Source: Clavulina sp. PMI_390 (taxonomy: Eukaryota; Basidiomycota; Agaricomycetes; Cantharellales; Hydnaceae). Taken from it: a DNA stretch of 64,000 nt. The number at the start of each line of letters is the position of its first letter. The stretch's first letter is position 1. A program made the translations under genes and the position numbers. Below, one piece after another: positions 12,587 through 23,201 of this stretch. Location: contig WIDE01000051.1 in assembly GCA_015039315.1 (NCBI GenBank), positions 62,001-126,000 of the forward strand, read 5' to 3'. The notes beneath the pieces were generated by a model. It had not been told where the DNA came from. It ran no database searches and saw nothing but the letters and a program-made list of their open reading frames with translations.

Positions 12587-13454
12587 ACAGCTCTTTCCGA
12601 AACATTGCCCTCCTATGCCATAATTCCCTGCCCACACATAGCTGATACGCGTGGGTTCAAACCCCACCGTCGTCGCCCTCCCGCTTTCGCACAGTATATG
12701 CTTGATTTATTCGTAACCCGTGATGACCCACAGTCCCTCGCTCCTTCCAACACTATCTCGTCCCACTCTGCATCCTTATTCTCTTCCAATTTGTCTCCCT
12801 CCCTCCTCTCCCCTGGTCTCCACATTTATGTGCCGGTTAACAAGTAACGACCCCCTTTATCCTCGGCTTTCACTGATGATACCATTCATCCATCGATCAC
12901 ACTCCCATTATCAACACCCACTCCAAGCCCATCCCGCATCAGCGCGCTACGGGAATGATTTACAGGGCCTCCACATCGAAAATTAATCTTTTTTGCTTTT
13001 TGCTTTCTTTTTTCTCTCCTTTCCCTTCCCCCTCTATCCCCCATACCCACCCTCATCTCTCCACTGGACCTTTTGCAATTTTCGTTCATCGAACAATCGG
13101 ACTCGGCTTTTCCTTTCTTACTCCTACGTAATGTAGCTTAACGTAGCTTTTTTCTCGAATGGTTAGATCAATGACTTTGGGTATACAAGGGTCATATAAT
13201 GCTAAAAATCGCTGTCCCATTCATCAACCTTGCGGATACTGACTGAGGCCTATCAGTGGCACGGAGTGTTGTGGCCCGTTGTGGCTGGCACTCGGCCTTG
13301 CATGGCCACCGTAGTATATACATACGCCAAGATGTTGTTATGGCCCCCTCACGTGAAACGAAGACCGTGATCGAATTGAGCGGGATGGTTCTGTATAGCT
13401 GGAAGACGTCCGTCCAGGTCTTCTTCTCTCCCTTATCCTCGAAGTAGTTGTGAA
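12587..13454. other. intergenic region with a tRNA-like fragment
   Basis: About 870 nt of T/C-rich sequence after the mannosyltransferase stop, holding a tRNA 3'-half-like stretch (listed separately) and the promoter of the first MDR gene. On the minus strand an open frame of 133 codons spans 13192-13593 and overlaps exon 1 of the MDR gene. It has some protein-like composition but no recognised domain. Confidence 0.4.
12645..12674 (+). other. tRNA 3'-half-like fragment (T arm only)
   Basis: The 23 nt at 12645-12667 are identical to the variable-arm/T-arm part of the tRNA-Leu at 31952-31974, including the full T stem, the TTCAAAC loop and its closing stem. The next bases (cgtcgtc) resemble an acceptor strand. 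No A box or matching 5' acceptor strand was found in the preceding 80 nt, so this is not a working tRNA gene. It looks like a truncated tRNA copy, or a stray B box. Confidence 0.6.
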
Positions 13455-15006
13455 ATGTCTTCGTCGCCCAACGTGCCGGCGGTTCAGAAAGCATGGTGCG
13501 TATATGAGTCTTAATGCCGTGTGGTGCATATGTGGATTTGTAGACGACACGAGAGCGGCTCATGGAATATTTTGTTTTCTTAGGCGTGCTCATAATCGTG
13601 GCCTACCTCGCGATGTGATAACTTTGGATGAGATTCCAGTTCCTCAACCAAAACATGGTCAAGGTAAGTTCTATTTCGGTAGCTGCAATAGACCAACAGT
13701 ACGAATATTCCATGCTAACGCGCCCTTCACCACACCAGCTTTGATCAAGGTCGAAGCAGTCTCTCTAAACCCAGGGTAAGCCATTACTAGCCTGTGGCCC
13801 ATGACTTATCATTCACCATTGCCCCTTCGTCAACGTCGGAAAAACTAGCTCGTGCAAAATCCTTAGGATGATTCCAAACATGTTCCAGAAGCGGCCGCAC
13901 GTCGTTGAGTTTGACTTCTCTGGAACTGTGGTCGATCCCAACGACACTTCATTCAAAGCAGGAGATAAGATCTGGGGAACTTGCGATCTGATGAATGCTG
14001 AGGGGGCTCTTTCGGAGTATCTAGTTGCAGATGAGGATCACTTTGCGTTTAGACCTGAAGGTTTATCTGTGGAGCAGTCGTCTGGCTTGGGAGTTGCTTG
14101 TTTGACCGCTGAGCAGGCTTTGTTTGAGATTGCTGGTGTGCAGCCTGGGCAACATGTCATGGTCGTCGGAGGTGCGTACTTCAGCGTCGTTTTCACGTCA
14201 GTAGTGCCAGGGCAGCTCGAGCTCAGGGACGGCTTCTTGTTTCTCAGGCAGCTCCTCTGTTGGCGGCCTTACGATCCAAATGCTCAAACAAATTGGCTGC
14301 ACTATCTACACATCCTGCTCGACAAAGAACATTGACTTTGTCAAGTCCCTCGGAGCGGACGTGGTATGTGATTATTCTGACTGCTATCACGCATGCTCGG
14401 CGCGAGATAGAATATACTGACCAATATCGCAGGTATACGACTATACGACCGCTCCTCTTTACCAGCAAGTGATGGCAAATCCTCCCTCTCCAAAGTTCCA
14501 TGCTATCATCGACTCCATTGGAGATTGGCAGTTCTACAATTACAGCGAGCATTACCTTGCTCCAAATGCGATATTTGTATGCCCTGGTACAATGATGCAA
14601 GGTCCCTCGGATATGCTTGGGGATGCGCTTGCTGCAATGTGGGCTTTTAGGCCGAGATGGCTTGGGGGAGCAAATCGAGTCTACAAGTAAGACGCATAAC
14701 CATCAACGTGCAAGCCTGAATCCTCACCATATCTTCATTTCTTCCTTCTGACGTAGGAATATGCGTCCCGCGACAAAATCAGGAAAGACAAGATTAAACA
14801 GAGTGGTGGATATTGTGAACAAAGGTAACTAAAATTGATCGCGCATAGGCGTTTAGGTTTTGATCCTCACTGTCGCTTTGAATATATCATCAGGGTCTGT
14901 TGCACCGGTGGTGGATTCCGTGTACAAGTTTGACGATGTCTACGCGGCGTATGATAGGGTGATGAGTCAGCGTGCCAGGGGTAAGGTTGTCGTCAATGTT
15001 GTATGA
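13455..15006 (+). CDS. MDR-family NAD(P)H oxidoreductase, paralogue A
   Basis: Eight exons of 41, 80, 37, 323, 116, 254, 68 and 113 nt give 343 residues. The N-terminal GroES-like part has ITLDEIPVPQPKHGQ, LIKVEAVSLNPG and RPHVVEFDFSGTVVDP. The cofactor domain begins VQPGQHVMVVGGSSSVGG, a glycine-rich Rossmann turn, then LGADVVYDY and FHAIIDSIGD. The C-terminus ends RARGKVVVNVV. No zinc-binding Cys cluster is seen, so it belongs with the zinc-free quinone/enoyl reductase-like MDR enzymes. These reduce or oxidise small carbonyl or enoyl substrates in the cytosol; the substrate cannot be told. Its sister lies at 21588-23061 with five exons of identical length. The pair brackets the two GH16 genes. 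Confidence 0.8.
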
Positions 15007-15335
15007 GGTATTGAGAAGTAGGACAGAAACAAATATTCAACACCATGAGATTCGCATCCATTATTCCCCAATGATTCAATGGCCAGATTCCGTTGTATTC
15101 TCCCCAGCAGTACCCAGATTGGATGTTGACACATTGAACAAACATGGATATTACGAGATGCTAGGTAGCGGCACGCATTTGCGAGAGGATGATCTACAAT
15201 AACCTAGCGTGCAACATGACTACCGAAGCAAAAGAAAGGACGCCCGGGTACACCTCCAAATGTATGAAGGTATAGATAGTATCAGCCCCAAGGAAGGGAC
15301 TAGCGTAGACATCCTAAAAACATATACGCCATACT
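15007..15335. other. convergent 3' spacer
   Basis: About 330 nt between the stop codons of MDR paralogue A and GH16 copy A, which run toward each other. No gene, repeat or RNA structure was seen. Confidence 0.5.
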
Positions 15336-17065
15336 TTAGAGAGGCCAGTTCCAGAACCACCCATTAGACTCCTTCTGGTAGACCTTGACTGAGTTCACTT
15401 CCCAAAGGGCGTCTAGGGATAGATTTTTCAGTGAGAGTTCATTTAATAGCTTTGCCAAGAGAGTGCACTTACTGGCAAAGTTGGAACCAGTCATCACTTG
15501 GGTAGTGCAGTTTCCTGGGCATCCAGACGACGCATAAACACCAGAGCTTCCTACAGACAGCAAGTGACATGAGGGGAAGAAATTACAGGGGTCAGCTCTG
15601 AAGGCGGAGTGTAGACGACAAATGACGTTCAACCCACCAGCCCAGTCACCACAGAGAGTAATGTCAAACACGATCGACATATTGCGGAAGTAGGTATCCG
15701 CATCGCAGGTAGAGCTCTCCCAACCGCCCTTGAGATGAGTTTTTCCCCAGAGATCAGGAACAGGGACGCCAAGAATGATGTCGAGTGGGACTTGGCCGCG
15801 AGGGAAGTTCCCTACATGAATCGATAGAGTAGAAATTTAGCGAAGGGGGTCATTTGAGTGAGGATCGGACGAGCCGACAGCAAAGATAAGCCACTTACAA
15901 ATCTTCAGCCCACCAGAGGTCCATTCCATTGCGAGGACGGCACCACCTCCTGCGTTGAGCCCGGCACCATAACTATTCGTGTCGGCGTCAAGGAAGTCAC
16001 ATCCGGAGTTGGAGGGGGAAGGGCCACAGTCAGTAAGGCCTAGAGTTGCGCTTGCATTGGGCACACTGTAGCTCTTGCTAACGGGGTTGGAGTTGATGCT
16101 GCAGTTGGCCGCAGTGTGAGCAGTGTATTGGTTCTTATTGTTGAGATTCACCCCCTGGAGAAGAAAAGGTCAATACTGGAAGTAAGTCCTTTTTTCGGAG
16201 AGTCCAGAACAGACCTCAAAGATATCAATCTCGCCTTCAGCATAATTGAAATAGCGGACTGTCAGCGATGTTAGAAACAGTGAGATAAGATGAAGGGTGT
16301 ATACCGTTATTAGGCCAGTTAGGACCAACCCTAAGTTCAGATATTAATAAATGGTAGGTAAAATAATTAGAATAGGGCCAACACTTACATCCACCAAGCC
16401 GGCCAGACGCTGCAACCGTATGGGAACTTCTCTGCGTCAAGGATGAAAAGCCCATGATTGTAAGCCTTGTCAGTTGTGATACGGACGCTATATCGCGGTG
16501 GTGGCCCTTCGTCAGCTATACCTGGCGAGCCATGAAGAAGCAGATCTTGGACACATACGAGTTGCGATGGACACCATATGCCAGATCTGTAGTCGCGTCG
16601 GCTTTCATGACCGCCTTGCCATTCTTCTCAATATAAGCCAGGCCGAGACTGGTCGCCGCCGACTTGTTAAGGTAGTTGACAAGCCCATGGGTTGGGTCCC
16701 TGAAGAAGCGAACGCAGATCGCGGCATTACATCGCCGATGTTAGGATTGAGTCGATATTTTGGCTTGGCGTTGAGCACAAACGTAGCGAGTCCGCTTACG
16801 AGTAGTTGAAGAAGGTCCATCCGTCAAAAAAGTTTTGGCCCTCCCAGTGGTCCACAATCTTGTAGCCAGGCCAGGGGATGTGGACGTTAGCACCAACTTC
16901 CACGTTGGCGCGCTTGGGGCTCTCAACAATGGGATTGTGCTTTCCAGCACGAGCATTGCGGTGTTTATGTTGACGGCGAGCAACGGCCGGGTATTCCAAG
17001 TTATCGGAGCTGGCCGCCACCAAAGCTGGGAGCAGGAGAAGGAGCGATGTGAAATGAGTGCGCAT
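15336..17065 (-). CDS. secreted GH16 beta-1,3(4)-glucanase (Lam16A type), copy A
   Basis: Leftward gene with many short exons. The protein starts with a signal peptide (MRTHFTSLLLLLPALVAA) and a short pro-like region with a dibasic ARRQ. The glucanase domain opens at WPGYKIVDHWEGQNFFDGW and includes DPTHGLVNYL, HRNSVRITTDKAYNHGLFI and WPAWWMVGPNWPNNG. The catalytic motif EIDIFEG gives nucleophile E, assisting D and acid/base E. Then come QYTAHTAANCSI, CDFLDADTNSYGAG, FPRGQVPLDI, FDITLCGDWAG, CPGNCTTQV and ALWEVNSVKVYQKESNGWFW. This layout matches the Phanerochaete Lam16A group of endo-beta-1,3(4)-glucanases, which cut fungal or plant beta-glucan outside the cell or remodel the wall. The catalytic motif is carried by a 20-nt microexon (16215-16234). 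Copy B lies directly upstream on the same strand. Confidence 0.85.
16215..16234 (-). other. 20-nt microexon encoding the GH16 catalytic motif (copy A)
   Basis: Read leftward, an acceptor ending GCTGAAG is followed by 20 nt that encode the last two bases of Gly and then E-I-D-I-F-E, and then by a GT donor (gtctgt). The preceding exon ends in phase 1 (AAC G) and the next begins with GGG GTG AAT, so the frame holds across both junctions. The whole catalytic triad of the enzyme therefore sits in one very small exon. Confidence 0.75.
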
Positions 17066-17980
17066 CGCTCAAGTGAGGTTTGGGGGGAAGGAAGGACAAA
17101 ATAAACTCGAAGAAAGGGAGAGGGGAAATCCAAGATGAGTGAGGGTTGGAGAAACGCGAATGCGACCTGGCCTATAAGGATTTTAGACGGAACCCTGCAG
17201 CTTGGGCGTCGCAGGCTTAGATCGCCAAGTCAAGCTTCTATTGCGCCCGACTCTGTAGGTAAAGCTTGTTGCTCCACACCCAATTCAACGGTCTCGCCCA
17301 GACACTTCCGCGCGGCGCTAATTCACACGATCTGCTTCAAAGGGCAACCTGTCCAGGCAACGACCTTGAGCGGGAAAAAATGCTTACTCGAGTTTGAAAA
17401 AAGGAAGGCATGGAGGGAGACGTCGCAAAATATCACAACAAGCCGTGAATCATTATGGATCCTTCAGAGGGCTAGGCTGGTGAAACGTTCGGATGTCCGT
17501 ACCGTGCGAAGAAGAAGCCCGAGATCGATTCAGTTTCGCCGAGAGCAGACGTTGATCAGATCAAGGGTCGTCGGGCTAGATACATGCCGGTATTGACTTG
17601 GTCGTGAGCATCCAAGCCAGTGAGAAGTACGACAGAACCAGCTCTTCAAGCCAAGAGATTCACATAGATCGTTCCTAGTCGATACAACAATGGTCAATGG
17701 TCGATTTCCATATCCTCGTCGTCAGCATCGATGTGAGTCCATTGCTTGGACATCAGTGTCAGCACAAAGAAGGAATCTTCTCAACAGGATTGAACAACTA
17801 TCAATAGTATAGGATGCTGACATTAGGTGCACCATAAGGTGAACCACATGGCTTAGAATGTGAAACCACCACTCGAAACAGAATAAAGAGTGCCTGGGTA
17901 TACCGCCAAATGAGAAAGATAGCGCGACCACAAGAAAAGGCTTGAGGCGATATGCTGGGGAGGTGCAGGCTCTCATATAC
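17066..17980. other. GH16 copy A promoter and spacer
   Basis: About 915 nt between the two GH16 copies. The first 250 nt resemble the matching region upstream of copy B (19700-19960), with shared blocks such as caacggtctcg and a TATA-like string near 17172-17177 (ccttatagg on the minus strand), about 107 nt from the ATG. The rest holds no gene that can be supported. Confidence 0.5.
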
Positions 17981-19698
17981 TCAAAGCCAGAACCACCCGT
18001 TAGACTCCTTCTGGTAGACCTTGACCGAGTTCACTTCCCAGAGGGCATCTAATGTGAGGTTGCTTAGATAATTTTCATTCATTGTTGTAGGTGAGCGGAT
18101 GGACGTACTGGCAAAGTTGGAACCTGTCATGACCTGAGTCGTGCAATTGCCTGGGCACCCAGATGCTCCGTAAATGGCAGAATTTCCTGTGAAGAGCGAT
18201 AGCAAGGTAATAGAGGCATGGAAATCAGCTCACAAGGTATTGTGCCCATGGAAAAATCAAAACTTTGCTCACCAGCCCAGTCGCCACAGAGTGTAATGTC
18301 AAATACGATGGACATGTTGCGGAAGTATGTGTCCGCATCGCAAGTAGGGCTCTGCCAGCCACCCTTAAGGTGCGTGTTACCCCAGAGATCAGGGGTGGGG
18401 AGGCCGAGGGTGATGTCGAGGGGAACTTGGCCGCGGGGGAAGTTCCCTATATGACTCGGCCGATTCATTGACGTCAGCGTAATACCCCGCCATAATGACA
18501 CAGGGCGATCTCAGACACAGGAGAAGCTGCTTACAGATTTTCAATCCATCAGAGGTCCATTCAAATGCAATAACTGCACCACCTCCTGCATTCAGCCCAG
18601 CACCAAAGCTCTTGGTGTTGGTGTCCAAAAAGTCACATCCCGAATTCGAAGACGTAGGCCCGCAGTTCGTGAGGCCTAGAGTCGCACTTGTGTTGGGCAC
18701 TGTGAAGCTGGGGCTAGGGCTGGTGTCGATGCTGCAGTTAGCGGCGGTGTGGGCAGTATACTGGTTCTGGGTATTCAAATTCACGCCCTGAAGGTGCCAG
18801 GATTAGTACGATGACAGAGAAGAGCTTTTCCAAGTAGATTGTGAGCATGCCTCAAATATCAATCTCGCCTATAGGACGACCCAAGGATAGCAAATAGCGG
18901 GTTGTCAATTGAGAGGAAACGTGTGCAGGTAAATGAGGCGATATATACCGTTATTGGGCCAGTCAGGACCAAACCTGGAATTAGATATTATTAGAGAACA
19001 TGTCGGGAAGCAAGAGGAATAGGGCCAAAGCTTACATCCACCATGCAGGCCAGACACCGCAGCCATATGGGAACTTCTCCGCATCAAGGATGAAGAGACC
19101 ATGGTTGTAGGCTTTGTTTGTCGTGATTCGGACGCTACATTTCAATAGCATTTATCCATCAGCTAAACCTGGTTCAGGATGAGGATGTGCACGCCGAATA
19201 CATACGAGTTACGATGGACACCATACGCCAAATCGGAGGTAGAGTCAGCCTTCATGACCGCCTTGCCATTCTTTTCGATGTAGGCCAGGCCGAGGGCGGT
19301 CGCCTCTGATTGGTTGAGATAGTTGACAAGGCCATGTGTGGGGTCACTGAATAGGCAGGGTGAATCAAGGTTGTCAGCATTGAAGTCTATTTTTGGCCGG
19401 ACGTCAACATGATAGGGAGGTAATTTGCTTACGATGTGTTGAAGAAGGTCCAATTATCAAAGAAGTTCTCGCCCTCCCATTTGTCTATGAGCTCATAACC
19501 AGGCCAAGCGACATGGGAAATGCCGCGAGCCTCAATGTCGGTGCGCTTGGGACTCTCAGCGACAGGGTTAAGTTTTCCAGCACGAGCATTACGGTGCCTC
19601 TGCTGGCGACGAGCAACGGTTGGATATTCCAAGTTATTAGAGTTTGCCGCAACCAAAACTGGGAGCAAGACAAGGAACGATGTGAAATGAGTGCGCAT
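17981..19698 (-). pseudogene. GH16 beta-glucanase copy B, catalytic microexon damaged
   Basis: Tandem paralogue of copy A, with a signal peptide (MRTHFTSFLVLLPVLVAA), WPGYELIDKWEGENFFDNW, DPTHGLVNYL, WPAWWMFGPDWPNNG, then QYTAHTAANCSI, CDFLDTNTKSFGAG, FDITLCGDWAG and a C-terminus ending NGWFWL. All these blocks are open and well conserved. The microexon at 18851-18868 is 18 nt instead of 20: two bases are missing, so the reading runs E-I-D-I-stop. The splice donor after it is GC (gcatgc) where copy A has GT. Skipping the microexon also puts the downstream exon out of frame. Read as it stands, the product ends in the middle of the active site. A recent mutation is likely because the rest is intact; an assembly error is possible. 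Confidence 0.7.
18851..18868 (-). other. damaged 18-nt catalytic microexon of GH16 copy B
   Basis: Aligned with copy A, the string ctcaaagatatcaatctcgc becomes ctcaaatatcaatctcgc, a 2-nt loss. After the upstream phase-1 exon the codons are GGC GAG ATT GAT ATT TGA. The donor dinucleotide following the exon is GC. The acceptor before it (ctatag) is intact. Confidence 0.75.
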
Positions 19699-21587
19699 CG
19701 CTCAAGGGAGATTTTGAGGAAAGGAAGGACGAAATAGGGCTGGAAAGAGGAACGAGAGGGGATCCAAGAAGAATGAGGATTGCAGAATCGCAAGTGCAAC
19801 TGGCTTATAAAAGATTTGGAGGGACTGTCAATTGGTTGTTCCATGCTTGGATCGGCCACATGAGGCTGCGATTACATCCGACCCTATAGGTAAGCTTTTC
19901 GGATTCACACCCTAGATCTGTACTGTTCAACGGTCTCGACGGGATACTGCGCGCGCCGCTCTGTTTCACACAAGGGGACATGCCAAGGGCATTGTGCTAC
20001 TAAAAATAATGAACCGAATCCAGGAAGACTGAAGCATAAGAGAGAGCGCTCGAAGTGCATACGGTTGAACCCAGCTGTAATGGTAGTCGGCTGCAAGTCA
20101 TCATCAAGGTTGGAGTGAGTTCAGCAGGTCAAGATGTTCGGATGTCGGAGACGTGCGAACACCGGAGGCCCAAAGCCCGGGATAAATTCATTTTTTGCCG
20201 AAGAATGTGGTGCTAATCAAATATCATCCGAAGGTTTGCAAGGATTTCGCAGCCAGATACGGTCAGGGCTTGACTTGAACTTCAATTTTCGTCTACCTGT
20301 GGACACGATCCATCGCCATGGCAGAAGAATGAACTTCAGTCCTAATTAGCTGGCGCAACCGAGCGCTCCGATGCCTAAAAATACCACATACGGATGTATT
20401 GATATGATTTACCCCATCTCCTAGTTTGGGTGAAAGCACAATGCCATCTCACTTGAATGACTACCGCATTGCCGGACATCCCTCCTTGACAATTCACTCC
20501 CACTGGTTGCTGGGGTTTGCTGAAGGGGCAGTAGATGTGTGAACTCCTTCTAAAGCTACGGGAAAATCAGGAACCATTGTGTAGCAAGCTCCACTCTCCC
20601 ATGATCTTTGGGAGAGGTCGGATGAAATTGCCGTCGCGCCAGGAAGCTGGGTGCAGCGCGGTAGACCCAAGGGCGGCCATTGCATTGTGTTCAGCTTCTC
20701 GGCGGGGGTGTAGAAAGCAAGTTTAGCTCGATATAGCGTGAGTAAGGCAAAGCTGGAGCACAATGGATGAGGTGCTATGCGGTTCTCTGAGAAGCTAGGG
20801 GGATTGCCAGAGGTTGCCTAGGAAGCTGAAATTGATTCCAAGTCGATAGCATGACATCTTGCACTATAAGTTAGCATGGTCACGACCGTGTATAGTAGTC
20901 TTCACAATAGTAGATGGTCATTAAGAATAAGGCAGGCTTAGAACCCCACGTCTATTGATTGTAAGCGCTGCTATGGTTGGTGCTGGATGGGGGCCAGCAT
21001 GGAAAGCCACGCATTAGATCTCTAAGATCTTCTTTCAACCAGACAAAGAATTCCACGAGATTATATATGAGATTTCCACCTAACGAGCGTGGCCGAAACG
21101 AGCCGAAAGTGCACAGAAACCATTGACATACCACGATTTCTACTGTTGATCAAAGAGAAATGGCAGCAGGTGCGAGCGACGACAGCAAGACACAGATAGT
21201 AGGTTACAAATTGATCATTCGTGACTGAGGCGAGTGTCTCTCCTCCTGGAGTCGAAGCCCGGCGGGGGTTGGCCTGGCATGCGTCACGAAGTCACGCAAT
21301 GTTCGAATTGTGTACGAATTTCTCCACCAGCCAACGACCAATGCAGCCCACACGTTATTCAACCTTCTCGAAGAACTGCGCGACATTGGCGTAAGACACC
21401 CGGCGAATACGCCCGTTGGTGTCGTACTTGAGGAGATGTCCTGATTTGCAAGGCCCATTGAGTGTCAGTCCTGCAGTACCTGCGGCTGCACGGATCATAC
21501 CTTCTATCGATGACATGAGCCTGTAGCTCGAACCACTTAAGGGGGACCCAAGCACGCTCAGTCATCCCGTCGATACCGCGAAGAACG
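19699..21587. other. GH16 copy B promoter and intergenic region
   Basis: About 1.9 kb. A TATA-like string sits near 19805-19813 (ttataaaag on the plus strand), about 107 nt upstream of the copy B ATG, the same spacing as in copy A. The remainder holds short frames only. On the minus strand two protein-like stretches at 21359-21600 (LRGIDGMTERAWVPLKWFEL and GHLLKYDTNGRIRRVSYANV) sit next to the MDR start, but they are in different frames and no complete gene could be built. Confidence 0.45.
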
Positions 21588-23061
21588 ATGTCGGAACCTA
21601 AATCTGCGACCGTCGCGATTGATTTGCCCTCTGTACAGCAAGCATGGTGAGGCCAAGAAGTCCCGGAAGTTTGAGCCCCCTCTCTGATTACCACTCCAAG
21701 GCGAGCCCACGACCGCGGCACACCCCGTAATGCGATCAAGCTGGACACTATCCCGGTCCCAGAGCCGGGCGTGGGTCAAGGTATTTTCCTTCTCTGAGTA
21801 GCATTGCAACGTCAGGCCCTCATCAACCGATTATCCCCTAGCCTTGATCAAAGTAGAAGCCGCTGCTCTGAACCCTGTGTGCGTCTATACCCTTACAACC
21901 CACACCATCGACTTGACGGACCTTGTCTACGATATCTCATAGTGGCTACAAGATTCTCGCACTCATTCCAAGCTTCATGCGCAAACGGCCACATGTTGTC
22001 GAATTTGATTTTTCTGGTACCGTCGTCGACCCAAATGGAACCTCGTTTCAGGTTGGAGACAAGGTCTGGGGTACCTGCGAGCTCATGAAAGGCGATGGTG
22101 CTATATCACAATATGTCGTTGCGACCGAGGAGAATGCAGCTCTTGTGCCTGCGCACCTCTCTACGGAGCAGGCCGCAGGGCTTGGGATTGTATGGCTCAC
22201 TGCCCAACAAGCGCTCTTTGAGTATGCAGGTGTGCAGCCTGGGCAATCGGTCATGGTTCTCGGAGGTATGTCGTACTAAGTTATAATATGAACAACTCTG
22301 ACAATAATATATCCCATTGATAGGAAGCTCGTCTCTTGGTGGCACCGTGATTCAGATGCTGAAACAAATCGATTGCAAGGTCTACGCTTCTTGCTCAGGC
22401 AAGAACGTCGAGTTTGTCAGGTCGCTTGGCGCGGACGTGGTGAGTCGATAAATCGTTGTTAACGCTCCCGGCTCGCCTTACGTCTCTTGAACCTAGGTTT
22501 ATGACTATACTACGTCACCGATACACCAGCAAGTGGCCGAAAATCCCCCTTCCCCTAAATTTCACGCCATCATTGACTGTGTAGGTGGATACGACTTCTT
22601 TGCCCACAGTGAAGCATATCTGGCTCCCAAGGGCCTTTATGTCGCCCCTGGAACCGCCATCAGCGGGTGGCATAATGCTCTAGGTGATGTGTGGGCAGCG
22701 ATATATGCTTTGCGGCCAACCTGGCTTGGAGGAACGAACCGAACCTTTAAGTACGTTTTGAGTGCGGGGCTGAGTGAGAAAGGCTCGCTTATCCTATGAT
22801 AACTCCTCTCTGCCTTCTTCTAGGTCTCTGATTTGCGGTCTTGGGAAGCAGCGGTTCGCCGCTGTTGTGGATATTGTGAACAAAGGTTGGGACCTTTGGA
22901 TTTTTGGGTCGTCTACTGCAGCCAGCTCACTCCCCGTTCGTGGATTAGGTTCACTCGTCCCGGTCATAGATTCGGTCTTCGAGTTTACTGACCTCTACAG
23001 CGCCTACGATAAGCTTTTGACAGGTCGAGCAAAGGGGAAGATTGTGGTACGCGTTCCATAA
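21588..23061 (+). CDS. MDR-family NAD(P)H oxidoreductase, paralogue B
   Basis: Eight exons of 59, 80, 37, 323, 116, 254, 62 and 113 nt give 347 residues starting MSEPKSATVAIDLPSVQQAW. It shows the same landmarks as paralogue A: LDTIPVPEPGVGQ, LIKVEAAALNPV, GYKILALIPSFMRKRPHVVE, FDFSGTVVDP, VQPGQSVMVLGGSSSLGG, LGADVVYDYTT and a C-terminus RAKGKIVVRVP. Exons 2-6 and 8 have exactly the lengths found in paralogue A, so the pair arose by duplication of the whole gene with introns. As in A, no zinc cluster is visible, and a zinc-free reductase role is inferred. It is followed within about 140 nt by the convergent Gfo/Idh/MocA gene. Confidence 0.8.
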
Positions 23062-23201
23062 GAAATAGACAAGGGCTTGGGATTTCTTCTGTTACGTATC
23101 TGTACATTTCATGATATCTACCTGACTGGAGTTTATGCTGAGGACACAATACTATTGCTACGTGTTCGCTCAGTGATATGGCGTGAGCTCCGCCTGAAGG
23201 C

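Noticed and set aside
12645..12674. Complete second tRNA-Leu gene
   Set aside because: No A box, no D arm and no pairing 5' acceptor strand were found within 80 nt upstream.
20494..20763. 89-codon minus-strand frame upstream of GH16 copy B
   Set aside because: No recognisable motif and no additional exon could be joined to it.
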